Shown in pieces: positions 28,205 through 37,433 of a DNA stretch of 64,000 nucleotides (position 1 is the stretch's first letter; every line of letters begins with the position of its first letter). The notes below the pieces were generated by a model. It was not told the DNA's origin. It did not search any database and saw nothing but the letters and a program-made list of their open reading frames with translations. The stretch is from Methanosarcina flavescens (GTDB lineage Archaea; Halobacteriota; Methanosarcinia; Methanosarcinales; Methanosarcinaceae), in contig NZ_CP032683.1 of NCBI RefSeq assembly GCF_001304615.2, forward strand, positions 1,364,001 to 1,428,000, read 5' to 3'. A program made the position numbers and the translations under genes.

Positions 28205-28522
28205 TTATTTCCTTAAACAAGCTCCAAAAATAGAAATCGCCCGTTGGTATGAAACTCCTTTTAATAATAATGATTTCTTACTGCTTGTTGCTCCACTATT
28301 TATAAGAATATCTGAACTGCTAATTTTGAAGAGATCAGCAAGGCATTCAACTAGCTGTTCATTTGCCTTTCCTTTCTGGGCGCTTTTGGTCAGTTTTACT
28401 TCAATCCGTTTGCGCCATTCATTGTAGCCGCTCGGAACCAAGACTGACTTGGAACCAGGAGTAACTTCGATATCAACAATTATATCGGAACCCAGATCTG
28501 TGATTGCCTCTTCAAAAGACAT
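28205..28522 (-). CDS. UPF0235/DUF167 (YggU-like) protein
   Basis: This 105-residue protein shows the DUF167 pattern: DIEVTPGSKS, then RIEVKLTKSAQKGKANEQLVECLADLF, then INSGATSSKKSLLLKG. Structures of this family show a small alpha/beta fold of unknown role. ATG 28522 follows AAAGGTAA. It lies upstream of the Toprim gene on the same strand, with a gap of 170 bp. Confidence 0.85.
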   Translation of the reverse strand: MSFEEAITDLGSDIIVDIEVTPGSKSVLVPSGYNEWRKRIEVKLTKSAQKGKANEQLVECLADLFKISSSDILINSGATSSKKSLLLKGVSYQRAISIFGACLRK

Positions 28523-29126
28523 ATGTTTTACCTTTCTGGAAGTATTCTATAAATACCTGTCAAAGCAAAGAATTGGAAATGATAAGTTTCTAAGTTAGAA
28601 GAAAGTCTCCAATCGGATTTAAGATAAGATATAGATCCATAATTCAAAAATTATAGTTAAGTGTTTTAAAATCAGCAGAGAATAGTGCTGTAGCCCGAGC
28701 GCACTAACTCCGAAAGCTCATCCTCTGGTTCTCCGCAGTCACTTTCAGTTACCCTCGTGCCGGGCAGTGTCACACTATAGATGTACCGCATTGGGGTTGT
28801 CTATACACTCACAGTCAGGATTTTCCATTATCTCGTGCAAGGACCTATACAATGCGACGAAGCCATATTATATACATACTGATATATAAAAATGTCGGCG
28901 AGCGGCGGGTATGTTACATTGCATATACTTATGGGAGATATTTATAATAAAAATCAATTTTCTCTTAAAAGAGTGACCTCAATTGTAAACGGCATTATAA
29001 TAGCTACATTCTCAAAAAGATTGCTATAATAGTAAAAATTTGAAGGAAAACTTATTATACTATGTATATGTTTGCTTTTCCACAAATTGGGCGCAGATGC
29101 TCAATGAATAGCAGAGGTGCGTATAT
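28523..29126. other. Spacer between DUF167 and amidohydrolase genes
   Basis: Apart from the GC-richer segment at 28686-28860 with the candidate microprotein, the 604-bp spacer is AT-rich. TATA-like runs near 28930-28955 and 29030-29065 could serve the plus-strand amidohydrolase. GAGGTG at 29114 is its ribosome site. Confidence 0.4.
28672..28791 (-). CDS. Candidate 39-residue acidic microprotein or gene remnant
   Basis: A frame from ATG 28791 contains the block LPGTRVTESDCGEPEDELSE and ends in Cys. The DNA is GC-richer than its surroundings. An adjacent frame just upstream also reads protein-like (LHEIMENPDCECIDNPNAV) up to the same point, so one longer protein may have suffered a one-base shift near 28790. 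A TATA-like TTTTTATATATC lies upstream on this strand (about 28880-28893). I recognise no family. Confidence 0.35.
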   Translation of the reverse strand: MRYIYSVTLPGTRVTESDCGEPEDELSELVRSGYSTILC

Positions 29127-30236
29127 ATGTACGGCACTGAAAAGATAATTCCCGGGACAATTATTGCAGGTCCTGAGCTGGAACCTATCGAAGGATATGT
29201 TTGCATACATAGAGGAGTAATTACAGAGGTTGAAGAGGAACGTACACACTCTAACAACATAATAGCTCCCTGTTTTGTCAATGCTCATACTCACCTTGGA
29301 GATTCGGTATTCAAGGACCCTCCTCTGGGAAAAGTTTCAGGATACCGGACTCAAAGAGACCTAGATGCTCTTGTAAAACCTCCTGACGGATTAAAACACA
29401 GGATTCTAAGAGAAACGCCATACAAAACCCTTATCGAGTACATGAGAAAGTCTCTACTGGATATGATAGAAACCGGAACCTGTGCTTTTGCGGATTTCAG
29501 GGAAGGAGGGGTTGTGGGGGTAGCAGCCCTGAATAAAGCTCTCGAAGGACTTAAACTTCATCCCATGGTACTGGGTAGACCTGCTGAACCAGAATTGCCT
29601 CTTCAGGTTGTAATGGCTGAAGTAAGAAGGATTCTTTTGCATTCTTCCGGAATTGGTATGAGCGGGACAAACGACCTTGATCTCGGACTGCTTGAGAGTA
29701 TTGCTGCCAGCACACGGCAGTACAAAAAATTCTTTGCAATCCATGCAGGAGAGAAAGATACGAGCGATATAGAAGAAGCGTTATCACTCGAACCGGATCT
29801 TCTGATTCATTTAACAAATGCTACAAAAAGAGATCTTGAATACGTGGCTGATGCGAAGATTCCGGTCGTTGTCTGTCCCAGATCTAACCTCATTACAGGA
29901 GCCGGAATGCCACCTATTGCCGAGATGCTGGAAGCTGGAATAAGAGTAGCTGCGGGCACGGATAATGTAATGTTAAATTCTGTAAATATGTTTGCTGAAA
30001 TGGAATTTATGTCTAAGATTTTTTCTATTGATGATAGGCAAGTATTTAAAATTTGCACACTTAATGGTTCTTTTGTAATGGGGCCTGATTCTACGGGTTC
30101 GATACAAAAGGGGAATAAAGCTAATCTCATGATCCTGAATGGAAGTTCAAATAATCTTGCAGGGATAAAGAACCCCATAAGTGGAATCACAAGGCGGGCA
30201 AGACCCGATGATATACTATCGGTACTTCATTCGTAA
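29127..30236 (+). CDS. Amidohydrolase family metal-dependent deaminase/hydrolase
   Basis: This 369-residue TIM-barrel hydrolase shows the ordered metal ligands of the family: VNAHTHLGDS (HxH), FAIHAGE, VCPRSNL and AAGTDNVMLN with the final Asp. This matches the cytosine-deaminase/TRZ-like branch acting on purine, pyrimidine or pterin-like rings. The substrate is unknown. ATG 29127 follows GAGGTG. It is 19 bp upstream of a universal stress protein gene and probably co-transcribed. Confidence 0.82.
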   Translation: MYGTEKIIPGTIIAGPELEPIEGYVCIHRGVITEVEEERTHSNNIIAPCFVNAHTHLGDSVFKDPPLGKVSGYRTQRDLDALVKPPDGLKHRILRETPYKTLIEYMRKSLLDMIETGTCAFADFREGGVVGVAALNKALEGLKLHPMVLGRPAEPELPLQVVMAEVRRILLHSSGIGMSGTNDLDLGLLESIAASTRQYKKFFAIHAGEKDTSDIEEALSLEPDLLIHLTNATKRDLEYVADAKIPVVVCPRSNLITGAGMPPIAEMLEAGIRVAAGTDNVMLNSVNMFAEMEFMSKIFSIDDRQVFKICTLNGSFVMGPDSTGSIQKGNKANLMILNGSSNNLAGIKNPISGITRRARPDDILSVLHS

Positions 30237-30254
30237 AGCAATTGGAGAACAAAT

Positions 30255-30707
30255 ATGGTGAGCGAATTTTACCGGAATATAGTGATTGCAACAGATGGAT
30301 CCGAGAACAACCAGAGAGCTGTTTCTTACGGTATTGAGATTGCAAAACTTAGCGGAGCCACAGTTCACGCTCTTTACGTAGTAGATACAACTTCTTTTTC
30401 CTCGATACCTATGGACGCGGGCTGGGAAGCAATGTATGAGGCCCTGAGAAGAGAAGGGGAAAAAGCGATATATGAGGTTAAGAAACGCGGAGAAGTCTCA
30501 GGGGTTGAAGTGAGAGAAGTTCTGCTGGAAGGTCATCCGAGCAATGAGATTACAGATTTTGCAGAGAACAATAATGCTGACCTGATAGTTGTAGGTACCC
30601 TCGGTAAAACCGGGCTCGATAGATTTCTGATGGGAAGCGTTGCAGAGAAAGTAGTAAGAGGCTCAAAAGTCCCGGTCCTGGTAGTCCGGAGTGAAAAGCA
30701 GAGTTAA
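30255..30707 (+). CDS. Universal stress protein, UspA family
   Basis: This 150-residue Rossmann-like protein begins IVIATDGSENNQRAVSYGIEIA and ends with the ATP-binding signature GTLGKTGLDRFLMGSVAEKVV (G-x2-G-x9-G-S). Members bind ATP or AMP and respond to stress. It follows the amidohydrolase by 19 bp and precedes a CBS-domain gene. USP plus CBS suggests adenylate-sensing proteins together, which is inference. Confidence 0.9.
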   Translation: MVSEFYRNIVIATDGSENNQRAVSYGIEIAKLSGATVHALYVVDTTSFSSIPMDAGWEAMYEALRREGEKAIYEVKKRGEVSGVEVREVLLEGHPSNEITDFAENNNADLIVVGTLGKTGLDRFLMGSVAEKVVRGSKVPVLVVRSEKQS

Positions 30708-30792
30708 GATTTTCTGTCAACTGGAAGCCTTTTGAGAACAGATATACAAGAAAAGAAAACCAGGATTAAGCATATACAAAGGTGTAGATCAC

Positions 30793-31647
30793 ATGCCAAA
30801 AAACATCTTCATTGAGGATATCATGGTAAGGGACGTAGCAAGCGCAACCCTTCCAGGTTCAAGGGATGAGGTTCTTAAAATTCTTAAGAACAAACACATT
30901 TCGGGAGTACCAGTACTTAAAGACTCCAAAGTTGTGGGAATTGTAACCAGAACAAACCTTTTACAGAACCCTGAAGAAGAGCAACTGGCCCTTCTTATGA
31001 CACGGGATCCGATAACAATATCCCCTGGATCAGATCTGCAGACTGCTGCACGCTTGCTTCTGAAGCATGGCATAAGAAGACTTCCGGTAGTGGATAATGG
31101 TAAGCTTGTAGGACTCGTTACCGTAGCAGATGTCGTAGGCACAATTGCAGACATGAACATCGATATTCCAATTAAGGACTATGTGGAGAAGGAAGTCGTT
31201 GCGATTTACAGTGAGACTCCCCTGCCTGTTGCTGCCAGGATTATGGAGCTTGCAGCCGTCAAAGCTGTCCCTGTGCTGGATGCAAACCTAGAGCTCGTAG
31301 GAATAATCTCGGACAGGGATATTATTGCTGCCAGCGTAATTGAAGATAGTGTAGAGATGTCAGATATGTCTTCAGGTCTGGACGATGATGCCTGGACCTG
31401 GGAATCAATGCGAGATACCTTGAGCATTTATTACAGCGTATCAAGGATTAAGGTCCCCAACCTGATTGGACGCGATATAATGATCAAGGAGCCGATTACA
31501 GCTACATATATTGCATCTGTCAGTGACTGTGCACGAAAAATGAAACGCAACCGGATTGACCAGATTCCAATTATTAATTCTAACCGCAAGCTTCAGGGGC
31601 TTTTGAGAGACCATGACCTTTTGAAGCCACTGATAGAAATGGAGTAA
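30793..31647 (+). CDS. Protein with four CBS domains
   Basis: This 284-residue protein consists of four CBS motifs. They start at about residues 7 (IMVRDVASATLPG), 70 (MTRDPITISPGSD), 130 (YVEKEVVAIYSE) and 230 (IMIKEPITATYIA), with repeated GVPVLKDSKVVGIVT-like ends. Paired CBS domains bind adenine nucleotides and regulate enzymes or channels. No fused effector domain is present. ATG 30793 follows GGTGTAGATC. Confidence 0.9.
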   Translation: MPKNIFIEDIMVRDVASATLPGSRDEVLKILKNKHISGVPVLKDSKVVGIVTRTNLLQNPEEEQLALLMTRDPITISPGSDLQTAARLLLKHGIRRLPVVDNGKLVGLVTVADVVGTIADMNIDIPIKDYVEKEVVAIYSETPLPVAARIMELAAVKAVPVLDANLELVGIISDRDIIAASVIEDSVEMSDMSSGLDDDAWTWESMRDTLSIYYSVSRIKVPNLIGRDIMIKEPITATYIASVSDCARKMKRNRIDQIPIINSNRKLQGLLRDHDLLKPLIEME

Positions 31648-31799
31648 ACTTAAACAAAGACTTGTTCCTAAAAATCGTTAAATCCTTTAACGTGAGGTAA
31701 AGAAAAAGCCAGGAAACATTAAATTACTCAATATTCTCCACTCAGGAAGCACTCTGATGAAAGATACTTCCGATAAAACTTTTTTCAGGAGCCAGAAAA

Positions 31800-32483
31800 A
31801 TGGAAAAACCTTTTATTTTCATTAATTCTGCTATGTCAGCCGACGGCAAACTTTCAACAAAGGAAAGGAAACAGGTCAGGATCTCCGGAAAACTTGATTT
31901 TGAGAGAGTGGACGAACTACGAGCTCAGGCAGATGCAATTATGGTAGGAATAGGAACTGTCCTTTCAGACGACCCAAGCCTGACCGTAAAATCTCAAGAA
32001 AGAAGGGCAGCTAGGAAAGTCGCCGGAAAAGACGAGAACCCAGCAAGAATTATTGTAGACAGCTCGGCAAGAACTCCACTGGATGCCGACATTTTCAAAA
32101 AAGGGGAAGGAACAAGAATTATTGCTGTTTCAAACTCTGCGCCTGCCGAAAAAGTAAGAAAGCTGGAAGAAAAAGCTGTTGTTATCAGAACAGGTACCGA
32201 GAAAGTTGACCTTGAGAAGCTTGTAAGAAAATTAAAGGAAATGGGCATAAACACACTTATGGTAGAGGGAGGGGCAACCCTGAACTGGGGCATGCTCTCC
32301 GCAGGTCTTGTTGATGAAATATATACTTTCGTTGGAAATCTGATAATAGGAGGGAAAACAGCTCCAACCTTTACGGACGGGGAAGGTTTCACGGAAGCCG
32401 AACTTCTCGGACTTGAACTGCTTTCAGCTAAAAAAATCGAAAACGGTATACTCCTTAAATGGAAGGTTAAAAAAAGGAATTGA
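31800..32483 (+). CDS. 2,5-diamino-6-ribosylamino-pyrimidinone 5'-phosphate reductase (RibD C-terminal type)
   Basis: This 227-residue, DHFR-like reductase matches the archaeal/fungal enzyme that acts second in riboflavin and F420 precursor synthesis. Blocks are FINSAMSADGKLST, DAIMVGIGTVLSDDPSLTV, RIIVDSSARTPL and LMVEGGATLNWGML. No deaminase domain is fused, as expected in archaea. The product pathway supplies flavin and the deazaflavin needed for F420. It ends at a pyrimidine-rich tract next to IS copy 2. Confidence 0.88.
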   Translation: MEKPFIFINSAMSADGKLSTKERKQVRISGKLDFERVDELRAQADAIMVGIGTVLSDDPSLTVKSQERRAARKVAGKDENPARIIVDSSARTPLDADIFKKGEGTRIIAVSNSAPAEKVRKLEEKAVVIRTGTEKVDLEKLVRKLKEMGINTLMVEGGATLNWGMLSAGLVDEIYTFVGNLIIGGKTAPTFTDGEGFTEAELLGLELLSAKKIENGILLKWKVKKRN

Positions 32484-32650
32484 ATTTTTCCTTCCTTTTA
32501 TTTCCTTCCTTTTATTTTTTCTTTCTTTTATTTCCTTCCTTTTATTTCCTTCCTTTTATTTTTTCTTTCTTTTATTTCCTTCCTTTTATTTTCCTCTCTT
32601 TTATTTTCCTCTCATTTATTTTCTCCCTCATTTATTTTTCTTTTTTCTTG
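32484..32650. repeat. Polypyrimidine tandem-repeat tract
   Basis: About 165 bases consist almost only of C and T on the plus strand, built from TTCCTTCCTTTTATTT-like units. It starts at the stop codon of the reductase gene. Open frames here are low-complexity artefacts. It may act as a T-rich archaeal terminator and could form unusual DNA structure. Confidence 0.85.
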
Positions 32651-32692
32651 CCTTATGACTTAAACAAATGGTTTCCTTTTTATCAAAAAATA

Positions 32693-33700
32693 GGCTCTGT
32701 AGAAATCCTCTAAATTCTGTTTTTACCCAAAAATTATAAAAATAAAATTGTAAAAATGCTCCTTAATTTTTTTGTCCCCACAAAAAACAAAGGAGCAATT
32801 GCTATTGTCATCAAATAAGTATATTAAATTTATTGATCTCAGTCTTAAAACGGTTCAGTCTTCCAGACTGAACCTTTACTCCTGCAAATATTCCAAACGT
32901 GTTTATACTCAACATCAGCTTCTTGTTCTTGTTTTATTGAAGGAGTATATAAGTACAGACTACCGTGACTTTGTAGAACTTGTTGACCTCATGAACAGTA
33001 TAAAGAAAAAACTTGACCTTGATAAGGTTCCTCATTACACTACTCTTCAAAAGTTTGTGTCCAGAATTCCCTCTTCATTGTTTAACCTAATTTTGTCAAA
33101 AACTCTAAAACTATTTTACTCACATGGAGAAAAAGTTCTCATTACGGCAATTGATGCAACAGGATTTACGAGTTCTTATGCAAGTCATTATTATTCTAAG
33201 AGAACAGGGAAGCTCCGAAGGAGCTTCCTTAAAACTTCAATATCAGTAGACACTATTAAAAAAGTAATATTAGGATGGAAAATTAGCCAAAAAACAGATC
33301 ATGATGTCAAGCATGCAAAGACTCTGATAAGACAATCAAACAAGTCAAGAAAGTCTCAATGTTATGTGATGGATAAAGGATATGATTCCGAAGAAATTCA
33401 TACTCTAATAAGAGAAGAGATAAAAGCAGATTCAATAGTACCTTTGAGAGAAAGAAAAAGAAAGAGAATAAACGGAAAATATAGAAAACAATTAAACAAA
33501 GACTTTGATAAGATCAAATACAATAGAAGGAATATAGTAGAGACAATAATATCTGTTGTAAAAAGGAAATTTGGAGAAACATTAAGAGCAAGAAAGGTTA
33601 GAAATCAAGTAAAAGAAGTAAAAGTTAAACTAATAGTCTATAATATAAACAAAAAAGTAATACAATTATTATGGATTAAATTAAGGATTTCTACAGAGCC
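32693..33700 (+). mobile_element. IS copy 2 (1008 bp, IS5-like) with 8-bp target duplication
   Basis: The element has 17-bp perfect terminal repeats (GGCTCTGTAGAAATCCT). It is flanked by AAAAAATA on both sides (32685-32692 and 33701-33708), an exact 8-bp duplication. Eight-base duplications fit the ISH1-type branch of IS5. It inserted into intergenic AT-rich DNA after the polypyrimidine tract. Confidence 0.95.
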
Positions 33701-33761
33701 AAAAAATAAACTTCTTAAGAGCCTCGAAGTTAATCCCCGTCGTTTTAATGGTGGGGTATAG
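32805..33761 (+). CDS. DDE transposase of IS copy 2
   Basis: It is nearly identical to the transposases at 2875 and 36454, differing at NSIKKKLD against NNIKEKLD. The DDE landmarks AIDATGF, YVMDKGY and [14 protein letters not shown] are intact. TTG 32805 follows GGAG by nine bases; TTG 32772 is in frame upstream. As in the other copies the frame has no stop inside the IS. Here it acquires 19 residues from flanking DNA before ending at 33761. Confidence 0.88.
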   Translation: MSSNKYIKFIDLSLKTVQSSRLNLYSCKYSKRVYTQHQLLVLVLLKEYISTDYRDFVELVDLMNSIKKKLDLDKVPHYTTLQKFVSRIPSSLFNLILSKTLKLFYSHGEKVLITAIDATGFTSSYASHYYSKRTGKLRRSFLKTSISVDTIKKVILGWKISQKTDHDVKHAKTLIRQSNKSRKSQCYVMDKGYDSEEIHTLIREEIKADSIVPLRERKRKRINGKYRKQLNKDFDKIKYNRRNIVETIISVVKRKFGETLRARKVRNQVKEVKVKLIVYNINKKVIQLLWIKLRISTEPKNKLLKSLEVNPRRFNGGV

Positions 33762-33900
33762 CCGTCATATTATATTTTTGATTTAAGAGGAGGTGCCAGT
33801 AATCAACTCCATACAGAATTTTAATCATACAATCTGGTTTTGAAATAGGAATCCCTTCCTGAGTGGCCAAAAACTCTAAGCGTTCAATCGAATTTATCAT
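33745..33900 (-). CDS. Possible small protein of 51 residues
   Basis: A frame from ATG 33900 contains [19 protein letters not shown] and [11 protein letters not shown] and ends at 33745. Residue use looks protein-like, but there is no clear ribosome site and no recognised family. It overlaps the tail of the IS copy 2 transposase frame by 17 bases. It could be a remnant. The rest of the 33701-34076 spacer is AT-rich and otherwise empty. Confidence 0.25.
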   Translation of the reverse strand: MINSIERLEFLATQEGIPISKPDCMIKILYGVDYWHLLLNQKYNMTAIPHH

Positions 33901-34076
33901 CGATTTTTATACGACATTATATTATTTCAGCATGAATATATAACTCCGAGGTCTTTTTCTTTATAATCTAATTATTTAGTGGATATGAGGACACAGTACC
34001 AAAGTTCGTAATAAATATAAATTGAAAATTACTGGATTTTGGAACAGAGTCTATATGATGGAGACCTGAAAAAGAA

Positions 34077-35369
34077 ATGCAGTTTAAATATGGATTAGAT
34101 GACAAACCTAAAGGATTGGAAATGATAATATACGGTTTGCAATGGTTTGTAGTGAGCATCCCGGCTTTGTTAATTATAGGAAAGCTAATTGCCACAATGC
34201 AATATGATGATCTTAGTCAGCAGATAATATATATACAAAAACTTATTTTTGTCACTTCCATTGTACTTATTGCTCAGGTATTGTGGGGGCACCGTTTGCC
34301 TCTGGTATTAGGGCCTGCAACCGTCCTGTTGATAGGAATTATAGCTTCTCAAAGCACCAGACCTGAATTCATATCAACCTCTATTTTTATAGGGGGTCTA
34401 GTACTGGCTTTGGTTGCTTTTTCCGGGCTTTTTGCTCATGTGCAGAAACTTTTTACGGTGAGAGTAGTTTCCGTAATCCTTATCCTTATAGCCTTTACCT
34501 TATCTCCCGTAATTCTTAACCTTATCTTTTCTCCTGAATCAGCCATCTCCCCTCTTTTCAACCTATCTTTTGCCATGTTGCTTTGTCTTGGTATGTTCAC
34601 TGCTAATAAATTGCTAAATGGGGTCTGGAAAGCAACTGTAGTAATTGGTGGGATTCTTTTCGGAAGCATTACTCATGCTTTGTTACAAACAGTTTTAGTC
34701 CCTGCGTCTTCTGTCTCCGTTCAAGAACTCCCCATGTTCGGCCTTTTCTTTGGAGATCTTTCGTTTAAATTTGCCCTTGATCTGGGAATCCTGCTCTCGT
34801 TCTTGTTCTGTTATCTTGCACTTTCCATAAACGACCTGGGTTCGATACAATCCGTAGGAGGTCTCTTAAACGCCAGCTCAATGGAAGAACGTGTCTGCAA
34901 AGGAGTTGGGATTACAGGGCTTGGAAATGTCACAGCAGGTCTTTTCGGAGTTGTCGGACCTGTTAATTTCTCTTTCAGCCCAGGGCTGATCACAGCCACG
35001 GGTTGCGCTTCACGCTATTCTTTGCTCCCGGCCGGTGTCGGATTGCTTATCCTGTCCTTTTTCCCCGCAGCAGTCAATTTTATCAGTAATATTCCTCCGG
35101 TAGTGATAGGAAGTGTTCTGGTCTATCTGATGAGTGCTCAGATAGCTTCAGGGTTGCTCATGCTTACAGAAAGAAGTGCCATCAGTGGGTTTAATGAAGG
35201 ATTGATAGTCGGTTTTCCCATCCTGATCGCAACGATTCTGGCTTTTATTCCTTCTGGGCTCCTGACAACCTTTCCTCCCGTACTGAGACCAGTTGTAGGG
35301 AATGGGTTTGTTATGGGGGTAATTACTGTAATCTTGCTTGAACGCCTGATATTGAAGATTCAGGGTTAA
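34077..35369 (+). CDS. NCS2-family purine/pyrimidine permease
   Basis: This 430-residue protein has about 12-14 hydrophobic segments with nucleobase:cation symporter-2 hallmarks: an early YGLQWFVVSIPALLI, the ALSINDLGSI block and GNVTAGLFGVVGPVNFSFSPGLI. It would import uracil, xanthine or a related base across the cytoplasmic membrane. Specificity cannot be told. It stands between two IS copies, but each copy has its own target duplication, so the gene was not carried in as a composite transposon. Confidence 0.82.
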   Translation: MQFKYGLDDKPKGLEMIIYGLQWFVVSIPALLIIGKLIATMQYDDLSQQIIYIQKLIFVTSIVLIAQVLWGHRLPLVLGPATVLLIGIIASQSTRPEFISTSIFIGGLVLALVAFSGLFAHVQKLFTVRVVSVILILIAFTLSPVILNLIFSPESAISPLFNLSFAMLLCLGMFTANKLLNGVWKATVVIGGILFGSITHALLQTVLVPASSVSVQELPMFGLFFGDLSFKFALDLGILLSFLFCYLALSINDLGSIQSVGGLLNASSMEERVCKGVGITGLGNVTAGLFGVVGPVNFSFSPGLITATGCASRYSLLPAGVGLLILSFFPAAVNFISNIPPVVIGSVLVYLMSAQIASGLLMLTERSAISGFNEGLIVGFPILIATILAFIPSGLLTTFPPVLRPVVGNGFVMGVITVILLERLILKIQG

Positions 35370-35704
35370 TACCAGAATAGGCATGCATTTGTGGATAAAA
35401 TGTGAGTGCTGCAAGTGCCCAGTCTTACTGACAAAATCAAAATGCTGCAATAGCCTGCTGGATCTTCCTCAACTTCCTGAGACCCAAGGAAGGAGATATC
35501 TCAAAAAGCATCCTTAAAATCATCGACATGGGCAATTACCGGACAGAAGAATAGAACGCAGTTAAAGTCCAGTTACTGGATTAGGCCCAAAATCGAGCCT
35601 TTTCCACAAATGCAGGCGTTCAGCCATTTTAATTTATTTTTGAAGTTTATTATCTTGATTAGTCGTGCCCTTGCATCGGGCAATTCTGCTGATCATATGT
35701 CCGA
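35370..35704. other. Spacer with a possible gene remnant
   Basis: This 335-bp spacer has no intact gene. A short open stretch at 35456-35554 reads WIFLNFLRPKEGDISKSIL and continues to a TAG without any start. It is GC-richer than the surroundings and may be a decayed fragment of unknown origin. Confidence 0.25.
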
Positions 35705-36341
35705 TCAAGGCTTGAGTTTTTGCTTTTCAAACCCGCCTTTGCAATATACAAAAACTTCCAGTCCACATTCGCCTTTAAGAAACTCCCTCATTTTGCGGTC
35801 ATAAATCCTCTGGACATTCTTTAAATTGTTTTTCCTGAAATGAGTTATCACAGCTCCGAAAAAGTCAATCATCTGTTTAAGATAAGCTTCTTCATAAGCC
35901 CTGGTTTCCCGTACAATTGCCTCACATTCCGAATCCTCAATTTTGGAATTATATCTCCCATGCTCATTTAAGCCGCTAATCTGCCTCCAGTCCACTTTTC
36001 CAAATTCATCAGCTTCCTGATGGAGCATATAAGGATAGACCCTGCAGATTGTGGGACGGTTGTCATAAATCTTGCATCTTTTATTCTCAAGGAAAACACA
36101 GGAGCCGTCAGGCTTTGTTCTCAGCGCATAGCCCGACACATAAAAATTCCCCTTCTGGTCACAAAATTCAGGAGTTGGAGCAGGAGTAACGGCATCAGGA
36201 TCTATTTGCCTTATTAGTTCCAGGTCTGCATCAAGCAGAAAAACATGGTCATTAAACTCTTTAGTGCAGCAGCGTGCACAGAACTCACATCTGAACCCCA
36301 GTTCTTTGATTATCCCAACAAATTCAGAGTTAGGAAACTTC

Positions 36342-37349
36342 GGCTCTGTAGAAATCCTCTAAATTCTGTTTTTACCCAAAAATTATAAAAATAAAATTGT
36401 AAAAATGCTCCTTAATTTTTTTGTCCACACAAAAAACAAAGGAGCAATTGCTATTGTCATCAAATAAGTATATTAAATTTATTGATCTCAGTCTTAAAAC
36501 GGTTCAGTCTTCCAGACTGAACCTTTACTCCTGCAAATATTCCAAACGTGTTTATACTCAACATCAGCTTCTTGTTCTTGTTTTATTGAAGGAGTATATA
36601 AGTACAGACTACCGTGACTTTGTAGAACTTGTTGACCTCATGAACAATATAAAGGAAAAACTTGACCTTGATAAGGTTCCTCATTACACTACTCTTCAAA
36701 AGTTTGTGTCCAGAATTCCCTCTTCATTGTTTAACCTAATTTTGTCAAAAACTCTAAAACTATTTTACTCACATGGAGAAAAAGTTCTCATTACGGCAAT
36801 TGATGCAACAGGATTTACGAGTTCTTATGCAAGTCATTATTATTCTAAGAGAACAGGGAAGCTCCGAAGGAGCTTCCTTAAAACTTCAATATCAGTAGAC
36901 ACTATTAAAAAAGTAATATTAGGATGGAAAATTAGCCAAAAAACAGATCATGATGTCAAGCATGCAAAGACTCTGATAAGACAATCAAACAAGTCAAGAA
37001 AGTCTCAATGTTATGTGATGGATAAAGGATATGATTCCGAAGAAATTCATACTCTAATAAGAGAAGAGATAAAAGCAGATTCAATAGTACCTTTGAGAGA
37101 AAGAAAAAGAAAGAGAATAAACGGAAAATATAGAAAACAATTAAACAAAGACTTTGATAAGATCAAATACAATAGAAGGAATATAGTAGAGACAATAATA
37201 TCTGTTGTAAAAAGAAAATTTGGAGAAACATTAAGAGCAAGAAAGGTTAGAAATCAAGTAAAAGAAGTAAAAGTTAAACTAATAGTCTATAATATAAACA
37301 AAAAAGTAATACAATTATTATGGATTAAATTAAGGATTTCTACAGAGCC
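36342..37349 (+). mobile_element. IS copy 3 (1008 bp, IS5-like) with 8-bp target duplication
   Basis: The ends are the same 17-bp inverted repeats as in the other copies. GAAACTTC flanks both sides (36334-36341 and 37350-37357). It lies within codon 26-27 of the YkgJ-family gene, in opposite orientation. Near identity to the other copies implies recent movement. Confidence 0.96.
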
Positions 37350-37362
37350 GAAACTTCTTTAA
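36454..37362 (+). CDS. DDE transposase of IS copy 3
   Basis: It is the same protein as in copies 1 and 2, with one change in the leader region ahead of the preferred TTG start (STQKT against SPQKT). All DDE landmarks are intact. The frame leaves the IS through RISTEP and stops after KLL in flanking DNA. The start choice is TTG 36454 by analogy; TTG 36421 is also open. Confidence 0.88.
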   Translation: MSSNKYIKFIDLSLKTVQSSRLNLYSCKYSKRVYTQHQLLVLVLLKEYISTDYRDFVELVDLMNNIKEKLDLDKVPHYTTLQKFVSRIPSSLFNLILSKTLKLFYSHGEKVLITAIDATGFTSSYASHYYSKRTGKLRRSFLKTSISVDTIKKVILGWKISQKTDHDVKHAKTLIRQSNKSRKSQCYVMDKGYDSEEIHTLIREEIKADSIVPLRERKRKRINGKYRKQLNKDFDKIKYNRRNIVETIISVVKRKFGETLRARKVRNQVKEVKVKLIVYNINKKVIQLLWIKLRISTEPKLL

Positions 37363-37433
37363 GCCTGCAAGTTCTTCTCGCGCATCTTCAAGCCTTGATT
37401 CAATATTATCCTTTTTAACGTTAATCACCTTTT

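Larger units (their letters stand above)
35705..37428 (-). pseudogene. YkgJ-family cysteine-cluster protein interrupted by IS copy 3
   Basis: The gene is split at 36341/37350. Removing the 1008-bp IS and one copy of the 8-bp duplication joins bases 37428-37350 to 36333-35705, exactly 708 bases. This gives 235 codons plus stop, with LAGLKKFPNSEF across the junction. The start would be GTG 37428. CEFCARCC, NKRCKIYDNRPTICRVYPYM and the C-terminal Cys residues are the metal-binding cluster of the family, thought to hold zinc or iron. The 5' piece encodes only about 26 residues, so function is probably lost. Confidence 0.85.

Noticed and set aside
32413-32713. Phe/Leu/Ser-rich frames over the polypyrimidine tract
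   Set aside because: Low-complexity translation of a repeat.
32693-37349. Composite transposon formed by IS copies 2 and 3 around the permease
   Set aside because: Each copy has its own 8-bp duplication (AAAAAATA and GAAACTTC), so they inserted separately.
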